Part shown: in pieces, positions 13,541-21,230 of the stretch
Layout: each line of letters starts with the position of its first letter
Numbering within the stretch: position 1 is the stretch's first letter
Assembly (NCBI GenBank): GCA_031372145.1
Contig: JANMKR010000007.1
Location: 1 to 22,716 of the forward strand
DNA: 22,716 nt
Source of the DNA: CALMEC01 sp031372145
Lineage (GTDB): Bacteria > Actinomycetota > Thermoleophilia > Miltoncostaeales > Miltoncostaeaceae
Reading direction: 5' to 3'
The notes under the pieces: model-generated
Databases searched by the model: none
The model's input: only the letters and a program-made list of their open reading frames with translations
What the model was told of the DNA's origin: nothing
Made by a program: the position numbers and the translations under genes

Positions 13541-14647
13541 GTGCATCGGTTGAACGAACCTCTCTCACCGTCACGGACCGCGAACCCCATTCGGGTGCTG
13601 ACCGTCGACGACTCGGCTGTCGCTCGGCGCCTGCTCGCCCAAATCATCACGGGGCACGACGACCTCGAACTGGTGGGCCAGGGCGTCAACGGCCAACAGG
13701 CCGTTGAGCTGGCAGCCGAACTGCGGCCCGACGTCATCACCATGGACATCCGCATGCCGCTCCTCGACGGCTACGAGGCCACCCGCCGCATCATGGTCGA
13801 GACCCCCACGCCGATCGTCCTGGTGAGTGCGCACGCGCCGAGCGAGGTCCAAGGGTCGTTCAAGGCCCTCGAGGCGGGCGCGGTGACGGTGCTCGCCAAG
13901 CCGGCCGGACCCGGCAGTCCTGGTCATCACACCGCAGCCGAGGACCTGGTGAGCACGCTGCGGGCGGTTGCGGGACTTCGGTTGGTGACCCGCCGACGCA
14001 CCCCGATGACGACACCGTCGCCCGCGCCTCGGGCGCGGCGACCGCGTGTGGACGGACAGACCGTCGATCTCGTCGCAATCGGCGCCTCCACTGGCGGCCC
14101 CGCCGCACTCGGCCGGATCCTGCGCGACCTTCCGGCCGCGCTCGCGGTGCCGATCGTGATCGTCCAGCACATCGCCGAAGGGTTCGACAAAGGCCTCGTC
14201 AAGTGGCTCGACGCGGTCACGCCGCTCACCGTGCTGATGGGCGAGGACGGCATGCGGCCGGCGGCCGGCCAGGTGATCCTCGCCCCGAATGGCGTGCATA
14301 TGGGCGTGTCGCGTTATCGGCGCATCACGCTCGTCCAGGGCGAGCCGATCGGCGCGCACCGGCCCGCGGTGACCTACATGTTCCAGACCGTCGCCGAGGC
14401 CTATGGCGGCCGCGCCCTCGGCGTCATCCTCACGGGCATCGGGCGGGACGGCACCGACGGCCTGGCGGCCCTCCACGCCGCCGGCGGCCGTGTCATCGCC
14501 CAGGACGAGACCAGCTGTGTCGTCTACGGCATGCCCAAAGCGGCATTCCAGGCGGGAGTGACCGACGAGGTCGTCTCACTCGACAAGCTCGCCGCGACGA
14601 TCGCGGCAGCAGTGGCTCAGGGACGCGGCGCGTCCCCAAGCGGCTGA
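13541..14647 (+). CDS. cheB: Protein-glutamate methylesterase/deamidase CheB
   Basis: CheB removes receptor methyl groups to reset signalling and is activated by CheA. The 368-aa product has a receiver domain (VLTVDDSAVARRLL, phospho-Asp69 in VITMDIRMP, Lys120), a linker, and a methylesterase domain from about 175. The catalytic triad is visible as Ser183 in AIGASTGGP, His210 in IVIVQHI and Asp303 in LTGIGRDGTDG; APNGVHMGV is also conserved. The GTG start follows the cheA stop by 3 nt. Its presence with CheR implies that a methylated receptor exists in the genome, although none is encoded here. It is the last gene of the chemosensory run. Confidence 0.95.
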   Translation: MHRLNEPLSPSRTANPIRVLTVDDSAVARRLLAQIITGHDDLELVGQGVNGQQAVELAAELRPDVITMDIRMPLLDGYEATRRIMVETPTPIVLVSAHAPSEVQGSFKALEAGAVTVLAKPAGPGSPGHHTAAEDLVSTLRAVAGLRLVTRRRTPMTTPSPAPRARRPRVDGQTVDLVAIGASTGGPAALGRILRDLPAALAVPIVIVQHIAEGFDKGLVKWLDAVTPLTVLMGEDGMRPAAGQVILAPNGVHMGVSRYRRITLVQGEPIGAHRPAVTYMFQTVAEAYGGRALGVILTGIGRDGTDGLAALHAAGGRVIAQDETSCVVYGMPKAAFQAGVTDEVVSLDKLAATIAAAVAQGRGASPSG

Positions 14648-14678
14648 CACGCGGCCAGGTCGCACCCGCAACCTCGGC

Positions 14679-14684
14679 TACCCT
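14679..14684 (+). promoter_or_regulatory. Possible -10 box of the lipoprotein gene
   Basis: TACCCT, in the context GGCTACCCT, lies 36 nt before the GTG start and fits TAnnnT. No matching -35 box is clear. The TTGACA at 14686-14691 has no -10 at the right spacing and is probably coincidental. Confidence 0.3.
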
Positions 14685-14707
14685 TTTGACAACCGCTTCG
14701 CATCACC

Positions 14708-14715
14708 AAAGGAGA
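14708..14715 (+). promoter_or_regulatory. Strong Shine-Dalgarno sequence of the lipoprotein gene
   Basis: AAAGGAGA lies 5 nt before the GTG at 14721. It is the best ribosome binding site in the window and confirms the GTG start and the signal peptide that follows. Confidence 0.85.
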
Positions 14716-14720
14716 TCTCC

Positions 14721-15677
14721 GTGCGCCGACGTCTTGCGTATGTGCTCGCCCCGCTCGTCCTGCTCGGCTTCGTCACGGCCGGTTGTGGCGGTGGCGACGG
14801 CGGCGACAAGCCCACGACGAGCGTGGCGACGACAGCGACGCCGTCGGGCGACGCCCAGTCGATCCTGACCGCCATCAGACCGGTCACCCAGCAAGGCCCT
14901 CAGAAACTCGCCCTCAAGCTCAACATCGACCTGAACGGCACGCTGAAGGACCCGACCATGGCGGCGCTTCTGGGTGACGGCACGATCGCACTCGACCTCT
15001 CGGGACCGGTCGACACGACCGCCAAGGCCGCTGACCTGACGTTCGCCGCGACCGCCGGGAAGATCAACCTCGCGGGCGGGCTTCGACTGGCGGGCGACAA
15101 GGCGTTCCTGAAGCTCAAGGACAAGTGGTACGCCCTGCCGATCGACGCGCTGACGTCGGCGACGACGAGCAGCACACAGAGCATCGACTCCGCCAAGATC
15201 CTGGCCGCGCTGGGCGATCCGAGCGACCTCGTCACCAATCCTTCTGTCGTCGGCACCGAGGACATCGAGGGCATCGCGACCGACCACGTCGCCGGCGACG
15301 TCGACACCGCGGCACTCGTCAAGGCGATTGCCCGCGTCACCGCGTCGCTCGGATCCAACACGGGGCCGATCGATGCGAAGCAGATCTCGGACGCAACGGC
15401 GAAGCTCGAGCAGTTCGTCAAGAAGGCCAAGGTGGAACTGTGGATCGGCCAGGCCGACAAACAGGTCCACCGGTTCAAGATCGACGTCGACGCCATCCTC
15501 GACGACGCGACCAAGACCTCCAGCGGACTCGACGGCTTCACCGTCGCGGCGACGCTGACGTCAACCCCGACCGATTCGCCGAAGGTGGAGACCCCGGCCG
15601 ACGCCGGCACCGTCAAGGACCTGCAGACGGACATCGGACCGATCATCCTGAGCGGGTTGGGCGGCGCAACGCCCTAG
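14721..15677 (+). CDS. LppX/LprAFG-like secreted lipoprotein
   Basis: The 318-aa product begins with a type II signal peptide: RRR, a hydrophobic core to about residue 20, and the lipobox VTAGC with Cys22 as the lipidated residue. A Gly/Asp/Thr-rich linker precedes an alpha/beta domain with LALKLNIDLNGTL, GTIALDLSGPVD and KWYALPIDAL and repeated threonine-rich strands. This pattern resembles the LppX/LprG/LprA family of actinobacteria, which bind lipids in a half-barrel. A precise ligand cannot be read from the sequence. It is encoded alone after cheB with its own ribosome binding site. Its stop shares the tetranucleotide CTAG with the stop of the convergent LamG-like gene. The family assignment is from overall pattern, so moderate. 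Confidence 0.8.
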   Translation: MRRRLAYVLAPLVLLGFVTAGCGGGDGGDKPTTSVATTATPSGDAQSILTAIRPVTQQGPQKLALKLNIDLNGTLKDPTMAALLGDGTIALDLSGPVDTTAKAADLTFAATAGKINLAGGLRLAGDKAFLKLKDKWYALPIDALTSATTSSTQSIDSAKILAALGDPSDLVTNPSVVGTEDIEGIATDHVAGDVDTAALVKAIARVTASLGSNTGPIDAKQISDATAKLEQFVKKAKVELWIGQADKQVHRFKIDVDAILDDATKTSSGLDGFTVAATLTSTPTDSPKVETPADAGTVKDLQTDIGPIILSGLGGATP

Positions 15678-16522
15678 TTCACCGAGGTGGCCTTCGGTCC
15701 GACGGCCAGCGCGCGAACAATGAGATTGTCGATCCGAAAATCCGTGTTGTCACCTCGAAGCCCGATCTTTCCGGGGCCGTGAATGGGTGGACCTCCGATC
15801 CCGGTGTCCAAAGCACTGACGACGCGATGGCCATCGATCGACAGCTCGATTCGTACCGCCCCGTCAGTCTCATCCGACACGGTCGCCCTGACGTCCTGCC
15901 ACCGACCAAAGGAAACGCGATAGGCCGCTTTGGAACCGATCAGGTAATAGGTGCCCCCGTTCGACGGGCCTCCAGGGACCTTCTTTTTGACAAGCACACT
16001 GCCGTCGCGTCGATTTACGGTTGCGTAGTACAACGATGTCTCGTTCACGTAGCGCAGAAAGACGTGAACACCGTCGTAGGCCATTGGGGGCGTTTCCCGC
16101 GTGGAAACGAGGCCATCATTGCGGAGCGAGAAGTGAACGTCGATGTCACGGAAATCGCTCCGCCGCGATGTCATCCGAAAGATCGTCGAGTGGTTCCACG
16201 AACGTGACGACGGATCCGTGGGGTTGTAGCGACTGTCCGGCACACCAGTCCATCCGACCCCATTCATGATGAACAGCGAGCCACTTGTGAGGTCCCACGT
16301 CGGCGATCGACGTGCGGTCGATCGGTCGGGGTTGTAGTGGGCGAACTCGTTTGTCACGAGGCCGTCCGGCCGGTCGAACGAATCGACGAGCAAAGGCGGA
16401 GCCTCGGAGGGTGTCGAGGCGGCGGGCGGCGACGAACTCCCAAGATGCCCCAGGGCAAACGCCCCGGCGGCAGTCGCCACAAGGGCGCCGCTGACGACAA
16501 CGATGGAGCGTGGTCGAGGCAC
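15674..16522 (-). CDS. Secreted/anchored LamG-like (concanavalin A-fold) protein of the exopolysaccharide operon
   Basis: The 282-aa product starts at a GTG (VPRPRSIVVVSG) with a basic, hydrophobic N-terminal segment (about 6-27) that is a signal peptide or anchor. A Ser/Pro/Ala-rich spacer follows. The rest looks like an all-beta jelly roll: LLVDSFDRPDGLVTNEFAHYNP, TWDLTSGSLFIMNGVGW, DVHFSLRNDG, VHVFLRYVNETSLYYATVNRRDGS, YRVSFGRWQDVRATVSD and the closing GKIGLRGDNTDFRIDNLIVRAL. This strand pattern is seen in LamG and glycan-binding or glycan-lyase domains; no catalytic residues are recognisable. It is the last gene of the operon, 85 nt after wecB. The start is uncertain because the frame is open far upstream into wecB, and no strong ribosome binding site is seen. 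Confidence 0.7.
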   Translation of the reverse strand: MPRPRSIVVVSGALVATAAGAFALGHLGSSSPPAASTPSEAPPLLVDSFDRPDGLVTNEFAHYNPDRSTARRSPTWDLTSGSLFIMNGVGWTGVPDSRYNPTDPSSRSWNHSTIFRMTSRRSDFRDIDVHFSLRNDGLVSTRETPPMAYDGVHVFLRYVNETSLYYATVNRRDGSVLVKKKVPGGPSNGGTYYLIGSKAAYRVSFGRWQDVRATVSDETDGAVRIELSIDGHRVVSALDTGIGGPPIHGPGKIGLRGDNTDFRIDNLIVRALAVGPKATSVN

Positions 16523-16607
16523 GTTGATCAGCCTGACGGAGAGCTCGGCGTCATGAGCCTCGCCGACGAGCCGCCTCGATGTCGAATGGATGGACCTGAG
16601 GGACCCA

Positions 16608-17786
16608 TCATTCGGGACCACCGTGGGCCCCGACCCCCAAAGGCTGCTGGAAGGAACTCTCGCGGACCTCACAGAGATCCTGACGGAGGCGCGAGACGAT
16701 ACGAGGAGCAGCTCGACCATCGCCATAGGGGCTCGGTGCAGCCGCCATCCGCGCATGAACGGCCGGTTCATCAAGGAGCTCATGGATATCGCGCTCGAGT
16801 TGCAGAGGGTCGATTCCGGAGACCCGCGCACAGCCGGCGGCGACACCTTCGGGACGCTCCGTCGTCTCGCGCATGACCAGGACGGGGACATCGAACGTGG
16901 GGGCCTCCTCCTGGACGCCGCCACTGTCGGTCACTACGAGATAGCTTGTCCGAAGGGCGTGGACGAACACCGGGTACTCAAGCGGCTCGACAAGGCGTAC
17001 GCCGGAGCGGCCGGAGAGTTCCGACGTCACCGCCTCCCGAACCGCCGGGCTGAGATGCATGGGAAGCAAGATGTCCACGTCAGGTCGGCGTGCGACACGA
17101 GCAAGCATCCGACTGAGCTCCCGGTGCACCGATCCCTGCGTCTCCCTGCGGTGCAGCGTGACGAGGATGCGCCGGCGACCGAGGCGGGGTGGGAGGAATC
17201 GGGAGCGTTCGACTCCGTCCAACGGTCGTCCTGCGGTTGCCAGAAGCGCGTCGATCACCGTGTTGCCGGTGACGAGCACGTTTTCCTGACCCACCCCTTC
17301 AGCGAGAAGATTCTCGGCGGCCGTCGTTGTTGGGCAGAAGTGCCAGCGCGCCGCGATTGAGACGAGACGACGATTGAGTTCCTCGGGGAACGGGTTCCTC
17401 ATGTCACCGCTGCGGAGGCCCGCCTCAACGTGACCGACGGGGACGCCTGCGTAGAACGCCGCAAGCGCAGCGCAAAACGCTGTGGTCGTGTCACCCTGCA
17501 CCAACACGGCGGCTGGTCGATCGTCCGCGATGGCCTCGCCCAGAGCAGCGACGGCGCGTCCCGTCAGGGCCGCCAAGTCTTGGTTCGCGCGCATGAGCCC
17601 GAGGTCGAGATCCGGTTCGATTGCAAACACTCGAAGCATTTGGTCGAGCATTTCTCGATGCTGCGCAGTCGTCACCGTCGTTACTGAGAGTGAAGCGTCC
17701 CGCTCGAGCAACCGGATGACCGGTGCGAGCTTGATCACCTCGGGGCGCGTGCCAAAGCACACCATGACGCGCGGACGTCGACTCAT
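16608..17786 (-). CDS. wecB: Non-hydrolysing UDP-N-acetylglucosamine 2-epimerase
   Basis: WecB interconverts UDP-GlcNAc and UDP-ManNAc in the cytoplasm. The 392-aa product carries the family signatures in order: VMVCFGTRPEVIKLAPVI, TAQHREMLDQML, VLVQGDTTTAFCAALAAFY, VGHVEAGLRSGDMRNPFPEE, NVLVTGNTVIDAL, VTLHRRET, VTDSGGVQEEAP and TTERPEGVAAG. Asp99, Glu121, Glu135 and the histidine of HRRE correspond to the known catalytic set. The start at 17786 is fixed by GGAGG 7 nt upstream. It lies 40 nt after the GT2 gene in the same operon, so the polymer probably contains ManNAc or a derivative. No UDP-ManNAc dehydrogenase is in the window. Confidence 0.95.
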   Translation of the reverse strand: MSRRPRVMVCFGTRPEVIKLAPVIRLLERDASLSVTTVTTAQHREMLDQMLRVFAIEPDLDLGLMRANQDLAALTGRAVAALGEAIADDRPAAVLVQGDTTTAFCAALAAFYAGVPVGHVEAGLRSGDMRNPFPEELNRRLVSIAARWHFCPTTTAAENLLAEGVGQENVLVTGNTVIDALLATAGRPLDGVERSRFLPPRLGRRRILVTLHRRETQGSVHRELSRMLARVARRPDVDILLPMHLSPAVREAVTSELSGRSGVRLVEPLEYPVFVHALRTSYLVVTDSGGVQEEAPTFDVPVLVMRETTERPEGVAAGCARVSGIDPLQLERDIHELLDEPAVHARMAAAPSPYGDGRAAPRIVSRLRQDLCEVRESSFQQPLGVGAHGGPE

Positions 17787-17793
17787 GGACGAA

Positions 17794-17798
17794 CCTCC
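17794..17798 (-). promoter_or_regulatory. Shine-Dalgarno sequence of wecB
   Basis: GGAGG on the minus strand, 7 nt before the ATG at 17786, rules out the longer in-frame start at 17861 inside the preceding glycosyltransferase gene. Confidence 0.8.
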
Positions 17799-17826
17799 GT
17801 GACGGCGTCCCGAGTCGGCTGCATCG

Positions 17827-19164
17827 TCACGTGGTCCGGGCCGCAAGAAGATTCTCTTCACTGACGAGGCTCTCGGAGCTCACGACCATGCGAGGAGTCT
17901 TGACCCAGGAGTCGCGCCGTAGAGCCATTCTGACGAGGGCCCGTGTTGTGCCGACAGCACCCCACATGTATGTGTAGAGGCTAAAGAGGAAGAACATCCC
18001 AGGGGCCGCCCACCATTGAAGGCGAACCGGTGCAGATCGCTGGTAGGCAACCGCGAGGGTCAGAATTGGCACGCTGGTGACCGCGAGGACGGCGCCGCGA
18101 TAGAGAAGGTCGTTGTGGATGAAGGACAGGTAGCTCGTGGGCACCGTGTAGAGCCCAAAGAACTGCCCCAGGACGAGTAGCACCTGCAGCCCGCAAAGAG
18201 TGATCGACGCGACCAGGCCCAGGTATACGCTGAGGTCGAGCTTGGTAGCAAGCGGCAACGACGGCGTTCGCCATATTGCTCGGAAGTGGTGCCAACACTG
18301 GTAGTGGCCCTGAATCCAACGGGTGCGCTGGCGCAGGAACGGCCGAAGCCGACTCAGCCCTTGCTGGGACACGGCTGCGTGCGGGCAGAAACGATTGCGC
18401 CATCCTTGCTCGACAAGGCTGAGCGCGAGGTCCAGATCCTCGGTGAGGCACTTGCTCCATGGACGCGGACCGAGGGTCTGGAGCGCCGAGAGGCGAACGA
18501 ACTGGCCGTTGCCACCCAGACCGATGCTTCCGATGACGTCACGCCCCCCCTGAACGAGCATCGAGAAGGCGAAGAACTCGATCTCCTGCATGAACGGAAA
18601 GAAGCCATCACGAGCATTCCAGATCCGCACCGGGACTTGGACACCCGCTACTTGCGGGTCGCCGTAGTATCGGGCAACTTCAGTGAGCGCGTGCGGCTCG
18701 AGCCAACCGTCGGCATCGATAACCCCCACAACGACCTGTGGTGACGTCGCTCCGAGGAGCCTCGGGTCCCGGTTACGAACCATGTCGGTGATCAACTCAT
18801 AGGCGTGGTTGAGCACGTCGCCTTTGCCCTTGCCGGCGACCTCCGGCTCGCGATCAACAACGACGATGCGTGGATCGCTCGCCGCCGCAGCGCGTGCGCG
18901 CGCGCCCGTCTCGTCGGTGGAGCCGTCATTCACGATCAACCCGACAAACCGATCATTGTCAAGCACACGCAGGCGTCGCACAGTCTCTGCGATGACAAGA
19001 CCCTCGTTGTGAGCGGGGACAACGAGCACAAAGACCGGTCGAGGACCAAAAGCCTCGTCGTCCTCACGGCGTTGGAGCGTCTGTCGACCCACGATGAACA
19101 TGACGACGTAGTAGACGACGATCGCCGTCGTGCAGTAGTTCAAGACGTCGAAGAGCGTACGCAT
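17827..19164 (-). CDS. Membrane-bound processive GT2 glycosyltransferase (cellulose synthase/PgaC type)
   Basis: This 445-aa protein has an N-terminal membrane segment (about 12-27), a GT-A domain and three or four C-terminal membrane segments (about 308-335, 350-372, 385-402 region). Motifs: VVPAHNEG, LIVNDGSTDETG (first Asp), VVGVIDADGWLEP (DXD-like), GGNGQFVR, CLTEDLDLALSL (general base in TED) and QRTRWIQGH (QxxRW at 279-283). The D, DXD, TED, QxxRW set defines processive beta-glycosyltransferases that polymerise and export glycan at the inner membrane. There is no PilZ domain. AAGGGG lies 6 nt before the ATG. The substrate is likely an N-acetylhexosamine given its neighbours, but this is inference. 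Confidence 0.92.
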   Translation of the reverse strand: MRTLFDVLNYCTTAIVVYYVVMFIVGRQTLQRREDDEAFGPRPVFVLVVPAHNEGLVIAETVRRLRVLDNDRFVGLIVNDGSTDETGARARAAAASDPRIVVVDREPEVAGKGKGDVLNHAYELITDMVRNRDPRLLGATSPQVVVGVIDADGWLEPHALTEVARYYGDPQVAGVQVPVRIWNARDGFFPFMQEIEFFAFSMLVQGGRDVIGSIGLGGNGQFVRLSALQTLGPRPWSKCLTEDLDLALSLVEQGWRNRFCPHAAVSQQGLSRLRPFLRQRTRWIQGHYQCWHHFRAIWRTPSLPLATKLDLSVYLGLVASITLCGLQVLLVLGQFFGLYTVPTSYLSFIHNDLLYRGAVLAVTSVPILTLAVAYQRSAPVRLQWWAAPGMFFLFSLYTYMWGAVGTTRALVRMALRRDSWVKTPRMVVSSESLVSEENLLAARTT

Positions 19165-19167
19165 GCG

Positions 19168-19716
19168 TTACCCCTTGTCGAGACCATCGCCGACGATCGA
19201 GAAGTAGAAGGGAGCGACGATTGGCGCGCGGCGCGGCGGGAAGCTGACGCGTACCTCCTGGAGCGCGCCCTGGCGTAGATCGAAGACGCGGTCGATGACC
19301 CGGGCCCCCGGGCGTCGGGACTCGCGTACCTTCACGACCGCGCTTCGCGCCCAGATCGGTGCTCGGACCGTTGTGCGCCCGTGTGGGTCGAGCACCCTCA
19401 AAGCGTGTCTGTTGCCACTCCCCGAGAACACGAGGCTGGCGCTCGCATCAGGTGCCGGGTTCCCAGACGCGAGCACCACCGCACGGACAAGCGTCGGGTG
19501 TCCCGCGCGGGCGCGACTCGTTGCCGTCGTGACACCGGCACGACCGGACTGCGGTGACGATTCATAGACGATGGAAAAGCTTGGCGATGGAGCGGGAGCC
19601 AGCACGTACATCGCACCTAGGCCAACGACGACAAGCGACAGGACCCCTGCAACGGCGGACCTGGCTGGACCATGAAAGAGCGGCGTGCGATGGGGAATGG
19701 CTGCGCTGCGGCTCAC
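19168..19716 (-). CDS. Hypothetical single-pass membrane protein of the exopolysaccharide operon
   Basis: I do not recognise this family. The 182-aa product has a short basic cytoplasmic start, one membrane segment (about 19-40, VAGVLSLVVVGLGAMYVLAP) and an extracytoplasmic part of predicted beta strands (LVRAVVLASGNPAPDASASLVFSG, ALRVLDPHGRTTVRAP, QEVRVSFPPRR). The start is a GTG overlapping the deacetylase stop as GTGA, and the next gene starts 3 nt after its stop, so it is translated as part of the operon. Position between deacetylase and polymerase suggests a periplasmic or wall-side accessory role in polymer export or anchoring. It could also be a degenerate Ig-like domain protein. Confidence 0.75.
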   Translation of the reverse strand: MSRSAAIPHRTPLFHGPARSAVAGVLSLVVVGLGAMYVLAPAPSPSFSIVYESSPQSGRAGVTTATSRARAGHPTLVRAVVLASGNPAPDASASLVFSGSGNRHALRVLDPHGRTTVRAPIWARSAVVKVRESRRPGARVIDRVFDLRQGALQEVRVSFPPRRAPIVAPFYFSIVGDGLDKG

Positions 19717-21230
19717 TGGCCGCCCTCCACCGGGGTGATCGAGAGTTCGGAGAATTCGGGTTGGGGGCTTTGGTCGTCCTCACGCCCGGCGCCAAGGGAG
19801 ACGCCGCCATAGCGGTATCCCGGGACGGCAACAGTGATCTCGTCGCCGTTGTCAACCCGGAGCGTGAAGCGCTCGCCAACCACCAGGGCATCGAGCTCGT
19901 GCGACGCACTCTGCCGAAGGCGGCCAGTGACGAGGTGGGTTGTCGCGCCCGTGGGTGTGATCAAGGCGACGCTGAAGTTGCTCGCCGAAACACTCACGGA
20001 CACCATCGACAGTTGCAGCGGATGGTCTCGACGACGGAGCGACAACACACCGGTCGCCTCCATTCCGTTGTCAGCGCGGAGACCGTCGACCCGAACGCGC
20101 GTGCGATAGTCACCCCAGCTCACAGTGCGCTGCGGGGAGAGTGACGCCTCCCGCCACTCCTGCGTCGGGGGAGCAAGACGCAGGTGACCGTCGTGAAGAG
20201 TGTCGCCAACGGCGATCGGCACACCGGCGTCATCCACCCAAAGATCTGCGTGGCGCAACCCATTGGGTAAGCGCGGCCGGAGCGGCACGGCCGAGCGCAA
20301 CCGCTCAAACAACGATTCGCCGGTATCCTGAGGCGTTACGAGGAACCGATTCATGAGTTCAAATGGGGCGTCGGCCGGACCGATGAAGTGAGCAGAGGCG
20401 CCGTTGATGAACGAGAAGTCGAAGTTCCTTCGTACCGCCCGCCGCAAACGTCGGGTGACTTCGCGATCATCAACCGAGCCCGCCGAGAATGGGAATGCAA
20501 AGAGCCTTGGGAGCGAGGGACCGAACGCCTTCAAGTCCCGAACACTCGCCGAGAGGTCCGCGTTGACCCGCGCCTCAAACGCTCTGTCGATCTCCACACC
20601 ATGGCCGTTCCACATTCGCGTCGTATAGAACGGCCCTTGAGTTCGCCCGTCACTGCCCGTGATGAATCGATGACCGTCGCTGCTGTGGCTACCCAACTCC
20701 CAACGCCCGGAACGAACTGCAGTCCGCAACTCCTCCCGTCCGAGGTAGTAGGTGCTGCGCCGGTCAAGATTCGAGGTGATGACGAACGCCACCGCTCGCA
20801 TCCCGAATCGCTTGAGTACTGGATCCGCTTTCGTCCAGAGACTCTCGATACCGTCATCGAACGTGAGGAGCAAAGGTTTTGGTGGCAACGATGCCCCGTG
20901 GCGAAGGAATGCGATGAACTGGGCACCGCTAATCGTGGTAAAGCCAGCCTCGTGCAGCATCGCCATCTGCTCCGCGAAGGTGCTCGGTGACAGGTAGCGG
21001 CCGTCCCCGTCCGAGCTGATGTGATGGTAGGTCAAGATCGGAACTGCTCCGCGATACGCGGGGAATTGGCGAAACGCCGATCGCTCGGCGGGACTTAAGG
21101 TCGTCCACTTGGGCGACTCCTGTACGAACGCGTGGTGCGACTGAGATCGCGACACGAACAGCCAGTACGGACCGGCAAAGACCAGAAGGAAGGCCAGCCC
21201 GCTGGCACCACGCCGCATCAATCGGCGCAT
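19713..21230 (-). CDS. PgaB-like polysaccharide N-deacetylase with C-terminal beta domain, membrane anchored
   Basis: Polysaccharide deacetylases of carbohydrate esterase family 4 remove N-acetyl groups from exported amino-sugar polymers. The 505-aa product has a membrane segment (about 11-26), then the NodB domain: VPILTYHHIS, LLLTFDDGIESLW (Asp pair at 125-126), RAVAFVITSN and LGSHSSDGH, where His182 and His187 take the metal-binding positions with the H-x4-H spacing seen in PgaB-type enzymes. A second motif, LFAFPFSAG, matches the family's AYPYG segment. Residues about 310-505 form an added beta-rich domain of unknown role. The start at 21230 overlaps the upstream GT2 stop (TGATG). A longer reading of the frame to 21590 overlaps that gene and is rejected. 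Confidence 0.9.
   Translation of the reverse strand: MRRLMRRGASGLAFLLVFAGPYWLFVSRSQSHHAFVQESPKWTTLSPAERSAFRQFPAYRGAVPILTYHHISSDGDGRYLSPSTFAEQMAMLHEAGFTTISGAQFIAFLRHGASLPPKPLLLTFDDGIESLWTKADPVLKRFGMRAVAFVITSNLDRRSTYYLGREELRTAVRSGRWELGSHSSDGHRFITGSDGRTQGPFYTTRMWNGHGVEIDRAFEARVNADLSASVRDLKAFGPSLPRLFAFPFSAGSVDDREVTRRLRRAVRRNFDFSFINGASAHFIGPADAPFELMNRFLVTPQDTGESLFERLRSAVPLRPRLPNGLRHADLWVDDAGVPIAVGDTLHDGHLRLAPPTQEWREASLSPQRTVSWGDYRTRVRVDGLRADNGMEATGVLSLRRRDHPLQLSMVSVSVSASNFSVALITPTGATTHLVTGRLRQSASHELDALVVGERFTLRVDNGDEITVAVPGYRYGGVSLGAGREDDQSPQPEFSELSITPVEGGQ

Noticed and set aside
14686..14691. TTGACA as -35 box of the lipoprotein gene
   Set aside because: No -10 element lies 16-18 nt downstream; that position is the Shine-Dalgarno sequence.
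16523..16924. Upstream extension of the LamG-like gene
   Set aside because: It lies antisense-free but overlaps the coding end of wecB in another frame and reads as Ser/Arg-rich noise; the hydrophobic signal segment begins only after 16522.
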